From: PVC group bacterium
GTDB taxonomy: Bacteria; Verrucomicrobiota; Kiritimatiellia; CAIKKV01
Assembly: GCA_945898015.1 (NCBI GenBank)
Contig: CAMDGM010000009.1
Span: forward strand, 1 to 64,000
DNA: 64,000 nucleotides
Direction: 5' to 3'
The position numbers were made by a program, and so were the translations under genes. Of the stretch, positions 18,865 through 25,366 are shown piece after piece. A model generated the notes under the pieces. That model made no database searches, was not told where the DNA came from, and was given only the letters and a program-made list of their open reading frames with translations. Numbering within the stretch: position 1 is the first letter of the stretch; the number at the start of each line of letters is the position of its first letter.

Positions 18865-20187
18865 TCAGCGGCAGTCGGTCAAGCGGTCTTCAAACAGGCG
18901 GAGGCTGTCCGGGAGTCCGCCCGGGCGGTTGCGGGCCAGCCAGAGCCGGCGATGTTCCGCGACGATCGTTTCGAAATCGTCGGCCCGCGTCGCGCGGGCG
19001 GCGGACCCGGTGTCACCCGCTAGAATCATACGGCCTGGCTTGCAGGCGGTCAACGCCATGCGCCCGTTGTTGGCGAATTCGGCGAGGATCAGCTCCGCAT
19101 CCGGCCGGGTCATCCGGGCGCCGCGCATCAGGGCCAGGTTCGATTCGAGATGCGCTTCGGCGGCGGCCAGTGTGGCGGGGGTGACGGTGGGGGGAAGGAC
19201 ATGGGCAAAGCCCTCTCGAAGAATCCGGTCGAGCAGGCTGGCCTGCGTGGCGTTTTCGGAGACAAGCTGCCAGGTGTCGGCCAGCGCATACGCGGCCCGG
19301 CCCATGACGCCGGCCTCATCCCGGTAAACCTGCGGATCGAGGGCGGCGCGAATGGCCGCGTCGGGGTTGGCCTTTTCGCACCAGGCCATGGCGGCGCCGG
19401 CGGCGAAGCCGAGCTCGCTGACGGGCAGGTACTGCCAGTGGCCGCCGTCGCCCCAGTCGGTGTTGAGCAGGCCTTGCGCGCCGCAGGAGGGGGCGGCCAG
19501 GGCCGCGGAGCGGTTGCTGCCGAAGGCGGCCTCGTTGCAGCCCAGGAGCGTGCTCCAGGTGGAGGTGCCGGGCGCGAACCAGAAGGGGAGGCCCGCGGCT
19601 TTGAGTTTGTTCCCGTGTTCCTGAAACGGATAAGCCTTGTAATAGCCCCAGTCCACGTGGATCAGCCCGCGGTCGAGGAGGTCGAGCCGGTCGGGGAAAT
19701 GATTCCACACCATGTCGCCCCAGTAGAGAGCCGTGCAGCCGTGGCGTGCCGCGAGGGCCTTGAGCTGGTGCAGGTAGTCGAGGTAGACGCGGGGCAGGCC
19801 GAGCCGTTCGACGGCCGCCCGGCTGGCGCCCTTGCCCAGTTCCCACGTCTCGTCGCAGCCGATGTTCAGGCGGCGGCTGGTGAAGTTCGGCAGCAGTTCG
19901 GCGTAAAGCTCCGCCAGGAGCTCGAGCGCGGCGGGGTTTGTCGGATCCAGCGTGCTGGGGGTGTCGCGCCAGTCGCCCGCCGGAGTGCGGAAGCCGTCCG
20001 GGCATTCGGCGAGTGGGCGGTAGCGGGAGTGTTTGAGCCAGCGTTCCATGTGGCCGAAGGAGTTCTGATTGGGCGCCAGTTCGATGAACCGGTCGCGGCA
20101 ATAGGCGTCGAGCGCGCGGATGTCGTCCGCCGTGAAGGGGCCGGCCCCGGCCCACACCTCCCGGTGATTACGATAAAGGAAGGTCTG
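18865..20187 (-). CDS. 5'-truncated GH20 beta-N-acetylhexosaminidase
   Basis: GH20 enzymes remove terminal beta-linked GlcNAc or GalNAc. The remaining part has the core of the family barrel: QTFLYRNHREVWAG, APNQNSFGHMERW, and the catalytic pair in GCDETWE. A GTG at 20157 can open the frame, but family similarity continues upstream through QTFLYRNHRE to about 20185 and then stops abruptly. An in-frame stop follows at 20206-20208. The N-terminal domain and the first barrel strands, which should lie upstream, are absent, so the product is probably inactive. The loss point coincides with a run of seven G at 20187-20193, where an unrelated plus-strand fragment begins. It is either a pseudogene or an assembly joint. 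Confidence 0.82.
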   Translation of the reverse strand, partial: QTFLYRNHREVWAGAGPFTADDIRALDAYCRDRFIELAPNQNSFGHMERWLKHSRYRPLAECPDGFRTPAGDWRDTPSTLDPTNPAALELLAELYAELLPNFTSRRLNIGCDETWELGKGASRAAVERLGLPRVYLDYLHQLKALAARHGCTALYWGDMVWNHFPDRLDLLDRGLIHVDWGYYKAYPFQEHGNKLKAAGLPFWFAPGTSTWSTLLGCNEAAFGSNRSAALAAPSCGAQGLLNTDWGDGGHWQYLPVSELGFAAGAAMAWCEKANPDAAIRAALDPQVYRDEAGVMGRAAYALADTWQLVSENATQASLLDRILREGFAHVLPPTVTPATLAAAEAHLESNLALMRGARMTRPDAELILAEFANNGRMALTACKPGRMILAGDTGSAARATRADDFETIVAEHRRLWLARNRPGGLPDSLRLFEDRLTDCR

Positions 20188-21075
20188 GGGGGGCAGGCGT
20201 TGCGATTATTCTCGGGCGGAATCGCCCAGACCGTGGCCTGTGCGCCGGGCAAGACGTATGTGCTGAGCCTGTTCCAGAAGCGCCCGGAAGGCGATGCGGG
20301 AGCTAGCGGGTTGATTTTGCGAGTGGATTTCAAGGGACGGCCGGAGATCTTTCAGGCAATATTGCCGCTTTCAGAGAACTGGGAGGAGCGAACGGTCTCT
20401 TTCCGGCCGCCAGAGGGTGCGGCGGAAGCCGTTGTGACGTTGACTCCAGAGCGGAATGGAAAGACTCATACGGACGTGGCGTTTGCGGAGATCGACCGGT
20501 TGACTGTGTGCTCCGTGCAGTTCCGCTCGCGAAACATCATGCTGCAGAATCTGGAAAAGGAGCCGTCGATCGATGTCATCAATTTGAGCCTGAGCGCTGA
20601 CCGAGCCGAATCCAATGCGTTGGGCGAGAAGCCTCCGGAGATCAAGCAGACGATTCCATGGATCGCGCATCTCGCCAAGGCTTCCGGCGCGAGCGAGCTG
20701 CCCCCGAGACTCGTCATGCCCTGGATGCTTTTGGTGGATGGCCGAATTTCCGGGCATGGGAGTTCGTGGACCGGCGCTCCGGTTCCACAAGGGATCTTCA
20801 GCGATCATGTGGAGATGTCCGTGAGGTTCGATCAACCCAGGACGTTGAGTTTGATTGCGCTTTACGAGGATACTGCTGACCCCGCGCGGTATACACGACG
20901 GTTTGCCGTGTTTGCCAGGACAAAGGCTGGGATTCGGCTGCTGGGTTCCCGGGCGAACAACCAGAGCCCTTACAACCTGTTTGCCTTTGATCCTGTGGAG
21001 GTGGAGAGTTTGCTTTACATGTGGGCCGGTAGCGGCGATGGCCATGTGCGGCTGATGGAGATGGAGTCTTATTAA
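20188..21075 (+). CDS. 5'-truncated carbohydrate-binding/discoidin-like protein fragment
   Basis: An open plus-strand frame runs to the stop at 21075. Only the part from about 20188 looks like a real protein; upstream the same frame is antisense to GH20. The fragment opens in the middle of a CBM4/9-like sandwich (GGQALRLFSGG, CAPGKTYVLSLFQKR). It ends with a beta-rich region that resembles a galactose-binding fold (DHVEMSVRFDQPRTLSLIALY, LLYMWAG). No ribosome-binding site or start can be assigned, and the N-terminal part of the gene is missing. It probably came from a large secreted glycan-active protein like those at 1-12859. Function of the remnant: none expected. Confidence 0.6.
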   Translation, partial: GGQALRLFSGGIAQTVACAPGKTYVLSLFQKRPEGDAGASGLILRVDFKGRPEIFQAILPLSENWEERTVSFRPPEGAAEAVVTLTPERNGKTHTDVAFAEIDRLTVCSVQFRSRNIMLQNLEKEPSIDVINLSLSADRAESNALGEKPPEIKQTIPWIAHLAKASGASELPPRLVMPWMLLVDGRISGHGSSWTGAPVPQGIFSDHVEMSVRFDQPRTLSLIALYEDTADPARYTRRFAVFARTKAGIRLLGSRANNQSPYNLFAFDPVEVESLLYMWAGSGDGHVRLMEMESY

Positions 21076-21094
21076 ACGGACACGGTCCGGGAGC

Positions 21095-21182
21095 GTGACC
21101 CTGCGGCTGACGAAGTGTTTGCTGAGTGCGGCGATGACCTTTTTGGCAATTCCGATGGTGCTGAGGGCAGGCGCGCAAGGCG
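21095..21182 (+). pseudogene. Signal-peptide stub of a lost secreted protein
   Basis: A GTG at 21095, 20 bases after the preceding stop, opens a frame reading TLRLTKCLLSAAMTFLAIP and then VLRAGAQGAS. It has a basic n-region, a hydrophobic core and an Ala-rich cleavage region, as in a signal peptide. The frame then runs into sequence that codes for an excisionase tail in another frame, and stops within about 50 codons. I read it as the 5' end of a secreted-protein gene cut off by the neighbouring mobile element. The evidence is composition only. Confidence 0.4.
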
Positions 21183-21278
21183 CTTCCCTTCTACCGCATC
21201 GGGCATCGTACGGTGACGTACAGCCCGCGGGACCTTGACGCTTTTCTTGAAAAGTGCCGGGTCGCAGCGGCGGCGTGA
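21165..21278 (+). pseudogene. Excisionase-type DNA-binding protein, C-terminal remnant
   Basis: A 37-codon open stretch reads LPFYRIGHRTVTYSPRDLDAFLEKCR and then a stop at 21276-21278. This is the typical second half of the short winged-helix/MerR-like domain of excisionase-family proteins ('PfyRiGrR..ry...DLdafl'). The first half, which should contain the recognition helix, is absent, and a stop codon lies at 21162. It faces the integrase gene at 21315-22625, so it is probably the leftover of a mobile element's xis. Confidence 0.55.
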
Positions 21279-21284
21279 ACCGCA

Positions 21285-21316
21285 GGGGTGGGGGAGAAAT
21301 CCTCCACCCCTTTTTT
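21285..21316. terminator. Intrinsic terminator between excisionase remnant and integrase
   Basis: An 11-base stem, GGGGTGGGGGA with TCCTCCACCCC (one G-T pair), a GAAA loop and six T from 21311 to 21316. It stops plus-strand transcription from the broken genes on the left. The end touches the integrase stop codon, so it can also end the integrase transcript. Confidence 0.8.
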
Positions 21317-22625
21317 ATTGCGCTTTTGCGACCGGGAGCGGGACGACCTTTGCGTCGTCCTCGGGCGCGATGTTCCAGTACTCCGTGGCGGCTGATTTTT
21401 TTACCAGATTGCGGTAGTGGTTAAACAGTACATCAACTCCGGAATGCCCCATCTGCATAGCTGTTTTCGGAGCATCCTGATTGTGCGCCAATAGATATGA
21501 TCCGAAACTGTGGCGCATCACGTCCTTGGACCATTCGATTTTGGAATTGTCTCGGGCAGCGCGGAAGTACTTGCGGGAGAATCCGATCTTCCCCTCCTGC
21601 TGAGCATAGGGGGTCAGCCACTGGATCAGGTTGTCCGACATGTCGACGTAGCGCTGGCGCCGTTTCTTGGCAGTGGCCGGCGAAACGCGAATCGTCTTGG
21701 CAGAAAAATCCACGTCCTTCCAATCAAGATTTGCGAGCTCATTTTCCGGCCGCAGCCCTGCAAAGTAGCCAATGGCCAAGTACGGAACAATCATGGACCG
21801 TGCCTGAAAGATCTCGGCCGGATCGGTAATGGGCCGATCCTCAGACTTTGTAACTTTCCGGTTCTGATCGCGGGCCACCACCACAGTACGGCGCGGAATA
21901 AAGTTGCTGAAGGCTTTCAATAGGGCTTTGACCTGAGCCGGGGTGTGGATCTTCGGGAGAGCCTGGTCGATTTTCACGGACTCTATGGCTGCAACAGGGT
22001 TGTATTCCGTGTAGCGGCGCTTGAGCGCATGGGTGAACAGGCCCGAGATGGCTACCCGGTAAGCGTTTCGCGTGGCCGGGGTATATCCCTGGCCATTCAA
22101 CCACCCTTTGACATCCGCGGTTGTGACCGAGGAAACACTCTGCATGCCGAAGGTCTTGAGGAATGGAGTTAGCTTCACTTTGGCGTCTACAAGGGTCCGC
22201 ACTCGCTTGCCGGATGCGGTCTTCGCGGCAAGGTATTCCTTAGAGATATCCTCCAGCTTACGGGAAGCGTCAGCCGTGGACGTATGCTTGCCGTAGAACG
22301 TCAGAGCGCGAATGATCCTGTCCGTGTCGCCGTCGACGGAAGCAAAAGCTACGGCCAGATTGTTTTGCTGGTCTTTAGTCAAGTTATGCCAGTTGAACGC
22401 AACCTTGTCTTTGGCCGCTTGCTTCTGCCCGGCGAGACGATCCAGGTATGCAGCTTTCTTCTTGGCGGCCTCAGAAACGGCATCTGCCTCGGTGGCGCAG
22501 TATAATCTTCGGGGTGTAAACTTGGTTCCGAGATCAACCATCCATCGGCCGCGGTCTTCCCGGTATCGAATTTTGGGTTCCCAGCTTGCGCCCCGCTCCC
22601 GTTTGGAATTCTTTTTCTTAGCCAT
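21315..22625 (-). CDS. Tyrosine recombinase/phage-type integrase
   Basis: A 436-residue site-specific recombinase. The N-terminal third is basic and resembles an arm-type DNA-binding domain. Residues about 120-210 are a SAM-like core-binding domain (SSVTTADVKGWLNGQG). The C-terminal catalytic domain has the first Arg in GYFAGLRPENE, the RH pair of box II in DVMRHSFGSYL, and a GHS-to-Tyr ending (QMGHSGVDVLFNHY) that supplies the nucleophile. Box II has Asp where many integrases have His, a change I also expect in related elements of this phylum. The gene looks complete. It lies just downstream of the 3' end of tRNA-Lys, the usual place for an island integrase, but most of the element seems to be gone. 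Confidence 0.88.
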   Translation of the reverse strand: MAKKKNSKRERGASWEPKIRYREDRGRWMVDLGTKFTPRRLYCATEADAVSEAAKKKAAYLDRLAGQKQAAKDKVAFNWHNLTKDQQNNLAVAFASVDGDTDRIIRALTFYGKHTSTADASRKLEDISKEYLAAKTASGKRVRTLVDAKVKLTPFLKTFGMQSVSSVTTADVKGWLNGQGYTPATRNAYRVAISGLFTHALKRRYTEYNPVAAIESVKIDQALPKIHTPAQVKALLKAFSNFIPRRTVVVARDQNRKVTKSEDRPITDPAEIFQARSMIVPYLAIGYFAGLRPENELANLDWKDVDFSAKTIRVSPATAKKRRQRYVDMSDNLIQWLTPYAQQEGKIGFSRKYFRAARDNSKIEWSKDVMRHSFGSYLLAHNQDAPKTAMQMGHSGVDVLFNHYRNLVKKSAATEYWNIAPEDDAKVVPLPVAKAQ

Positions 22626-22683
22626 AACGACCTCTCCCGACGGTATCTGCCCTTATGGTCAAAAGGTACTGATTTCGGGGGTC

Positions 22684-22712
22684 ATAATGTCCCCATAATG
22701 TCCCCAGAGCAA
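22684..22712 (-). promoter_or_regulatory. Candidate integrase promoter over a tandem 11-base repeat
   Basis: On the minus strand TTGCTC is followed after 17 bases by CATTAT (22684-22689), 59 bases upstream of the integrase ATG. The -10 box and spacer are built from a perfect tandem repeat, ATAATGTCCCC on the plus strand at 22684-22694 and 22695-22705. The repeat could bind the integrase or a regulator. Prediction by eye only. Confidence 0.35.
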
Positions 22713-22773
22713 GAATAATTTAAGGGGGCGGGAACGGAAATCCACCTAAACCCTTGGTATTACGGGTTTTTGG

Positions 22774-22849
<76 letters not shown>

Positions 22850-22865
22850 ATATCTCGCAAAAAAT

Positions 22866-22940
22866 TGGAGCGAGCGAAGGGATTTGAACCCTCGACAACC
22901 ACCTTGGCAAGGTGGAGCTCTACCACTGAGCTACGCTCGC
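22866..22940 (-). tRNA. tRNA-Gly (anticodon GCC)
   Basis: On the minus strand the acceptor GCGAGCG pairs with CGCTCGC, the anticodon stem is CCACC/GGTGG with loop TTGCCAA, the T-arm is GAGGG/CCCTT, and CCA is encoded. It lies 16 bases upstream of tRNA-Lys, so the two are probably transcribed together. A 12-base arm palindrome spans its 5' end (22936-22960). Confidence 0.95.
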
Positions 22941-22960
22941 TTTTTGAATCAAAAAGCGAG

Positions 22961-22999
22961 TGGTAACTTACAATAGAGACCGATTGGGTGCAAGCAGTT
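22961..22999 (-). promoter_or_regulatory. Candidate tRNA-Gly/tRNA-Lys promoter
   Basis: On the minus strand TTGCAC is followed after 17 bases by TAAGTT, about 24 bases before the 5' end of tRNA-Gly. The -35 box is fair and the -10 box weak. No other good candidate is visible in this 125-base gap. Confidence 0.3.
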
Positions 23000-23065
23000 T
23001 TTTGTAATTCATGGGAGTATGGTAAAAGTTGAAGAACACCGGGGGGGGATGTATGATCAACAACT

Positions 23066-24367
23066 ATGGAACAAAAGGGTGACAAGCGAGATGGCTCAGA
23101 CGCCAGGACGCTGGCTCACGCCCAGGCCGTGCTCGATGGCAAGCCTGTGAAAAATCGTTTTGCCCGGTTGCTTCCTTTCCTGGGGCCGGCATTTATTGCC
23201 AGTGTAGCGTATGTTGATCCGGGCAATTTCGCGACCAATATCCAGGGCGGCGCCCAATTCGGGTATATGCTAATTTGGGTGATTGTGGTCAGCAATCTGA
23301 TGGCCATGCTGCTTCAAACCCTGTCGGCCAAGCTGGGTATCGCCACAGGCCTGAATCTGGCCGAGCAGTGTCGGGCCCATTTCCCGAAGCCACTGGTTAT
23401 CTTCATCTGGATACTGATGGAAGGCGTGGCCATTGCCACCGATCTGGCGGAGTTTGTCGGCGCGGCCTTGGGGTTCAACATCTTGTTTGGGGTCCCGCTT
23501 CTGGTGGGCGCTTTTCTGGCCGCCATGGCCACTATGCTGATTTTAGGACTGGAGCGCTACGGCTTCCGCCGGCTTGAGGCCGTGATCACCTCCATGGTAG
23601 GCCTGATCGCTTTGTGTTATCTCGTGGAGACTTTTATTGACAAGCCGGACTGGGCCGCGCTCGGTCAGGCGGCCCTGTTTCCCCGTTTCGACGGCCGGGA
23701 AAGCGTCTTGCTGGCCGCTGGCATTCTGGGGGCCACGGTGATGCCCCATGCGATTTTCCTCCACTCGGCGTTGATGCAAGACCGCATTGTGGTCCGGGAT
23801 CCTGTTCGTTTGCGGAGGCTTTTCCGTTTCGAAATCGCGGACGTCGTCATCGCCATGGGGGTTGCCAGCTTTGTGAATGCCGCCATGCTGATCATGGCCG
23901 CCGCCACGTTTCATCAAAGAGGCATGACCCATATTGCCACGATTGAGGAAGCGTATCGCACGCTGGAGCCGATCCTCGGTTCAGCGGCGAAATGGGTCTT
24001 TGGCCTTTCACTGCTCTTGTCGGGGCTGTCCTCCTGTTCGGTCGGCACCACGGCGGGGCAGGTGATCATGCAAGGCTTTGTCAAACGTCGTATTCCCATT
24101 TGGGTGCGCCGCCTGGTAACCATGGTCCCTTCCGTGCTGGTGATTGCCTGGGGACTCGATCCTACACGCACCTTGGTGTTGAGCCAGGTTGTGCTGAGTT
24201 TCGGATTGCCGTTTGCCGTCATTCCCCTGGTGATGTTCACCAGTCGGTCCGACATTATGGGCGTTCTGGTGAATCATCGGGTCACAACCGCGGTTGCCGT
24301 GGTCGTGGCGGCCTTGATCGTGGCGCTCAATCTCTTTTTGTTGAAAGAAACCCTGATGGGGGGATGA
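23066..24367 (+). CDS. mntH: Nramp-family divalent metal (manganese) transporter MntH
   Basis: A 433-residue inner-membrane protein with about 11 hydrophobic segments. It imports Mn2+ or Fe2+ with protons. The two metal-site motifs of the Nramp family are visible: DPGN at residues 51-54 in the first membrane segment and MPH at 226-228 in the sixth. The second reads MPHAIFLHS where most members have MPHN. The N-terminus carries about 35 extra hydrophilic residues. No ribosome-binding site lies close to ATG 23066; a run of eight G (23041-23048) sits 17 bases upstream. The next gene starts three bases after the stop, so MntH and a stress protein are probably made together. Confidence 0.92.
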   Translation: MEQKGDKRDGSDARTLAHAQAVLDGKPVKNRFARLLPFLGPAFIASVAYVDPGNFATNIQGGAQFGYMLIWVIVVSNLMAMLLQTLSAKLGIATGLNLAEQCRAHFPKPLVIFIWILMEGVAIATDLAEFVGAALGFNILFGVPLLVGAFLAAMATMLILGLERYGFRRLEAVITSMVGLIALCYLVETFIDKPDWAALGQAALFPRFDGRESVLLAAGILGATVMPHAIFLHSALMQDRIVVRDPVRLRRLFRFEIADVVIAMGVASFVNAAMLIMAAATFHQRGMTHIATIEEAYRTLEPILGSAAKWVFGLSLLLSGLSSCSVGTTAGQVIMQGFVKRRIPIWVRRLVTMVPSVLVIAWGLDPTRTLVLSQVVLSFGLPFAVIPLVMFTSRSDIMGVLVNHRVTTAVAVVVAALIVALNLFLLKETLMGG

Positions 24368-24370
24368 TTC

Positions 24371-25276
24371 ATGTTCAAGCATATCCTCGTTCCGTTGGAC
24401 GGCTCTCGACTGGCTGAGTCGGCGCTGCCAGCGGCCTCGTTCCTGGCGGGTATTTTCCAGGCCCGAATCACGTTGATTCACCTGATTGAACAGAGGGCGC
24501 CGGCGGCGGTTCATGGGCAGGCGCATCTCCGGGAGGCCAGGGAGGCGGAGGCGTATCTTGAAACGGTGGCGACGCGTGCGTTCCCATCCGGATTCAAGGT
24601 CGATTGTCATGTTCACGATGTTGCGGTGCGGACCGTGGCGGAGGGGATCGTAGCCCACGCCACCGAACTGGACCACGATCTAATTGTTATGTGCAGTCAT
24701 GGCCAAGGGGGCGCGTTTCGTCTTTTCATGGGCAGCATTGCTCAAAGAATCGTTTCCATGGACTCGCTTCCGGTGTTGATCATCCATCCTGACGAGGCCG
24801 GCGAAGCCCCGGCATTCGCATGCGACTCTCTCTTGGTGCCTCTGGACGGGATTCATGACCACGTCCTGGCATTGGAGGTGGCGACGAAAATCGCGCGAGC
24901 CTGTCAATCAAGCCTTCTGCTGGCGATTGTGGTTCATCGGTTTGAAACATTGCGTGGCTCGCGGACGATGACCAGCCGCCTTCTTCCCGGCACCACGTCT
25001 CAATTCCTGGAGATGGCCGCCGATGAGGCCGCGGACTACCTGAAAAACTTGGAGAACGATCTGTTGCGTGAATCCTTGCCGGTCCAGACTCGTGTTCTGC
25101 GGGGCGACCCGGCCGCAACTATTATCGAGACCGCTTACGAGACTCCGGTGAGTCTGATTGTGCTGGCTACTCACGGACGCACCGGCACGGATGCATTCTG
25201 GTCCGAAAGCGTGGCACACCAGATTTGCAGTTCATGCCGATTGCCGCTTCTGTTGATCCCTTTGTCTTCACGCTAA
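24371..25276 (+). CDS. Universal stress protein, tandem UspA domains
   Basis: A 301-residue cytoplasmic protein with two UspA domains. The first, about residues 1-140, starts FKHILVPLDGSRLAES and ends with the ATP-loop motif SHGQGGAFRLFMGS. The second, about 150-300, starts SLLVPLDGIHDHVLAL and has THGRTG, but the final Gly-Ser of its nucleotide loop is SerGluSer, so it may not bind ATP. Such proteins help cells survive oxidative and starvation stress. It lies three bases after mntH, which fits a shared role in metal or oxidative stress. Confidence 0.92.
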   Translation: MFKHILVPLDGSRLAESALPAASFLAGIFQARITLIHLIEQRAPAAVHGQAHLREAREAEAYLETVATRAFPSGFKVDCHVHDVAVRTVAEGIVAHATELDHDLIVMCSHGQGGAFRLFMGSIAQRIVSMDSLPVLIIHPDEAGEAPAFACDSLLVPLDGIHDHVLALEVATKIARACQSSLLLAIVVHRFETLRGSRTMTSRLLPGTTSQFLEMAADEAADYLKNLENDLLRESLPVQTRVLRGDPAATIIETAYETPVSLIVLATHGRTGTDAFWSESVAHQICSSCRLPLLLIPLSSR

Positions 25277-25366
25277 AGACTGAGGTATTTGCGGTCTTGA
25301 ATTAGGCATGGGGAAAAGGCACACTTTTTGTTTCTTTGCGGAGTCATAGGGAAGCCGGAGGACGGA

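Noticed and set aside
19150..20187. First half of a plus-strand open frame that ends at 21075
   Set aside because: This part is antisense to the truncated GH20 gene. Only the part after about 20188 looks like protein sequence.
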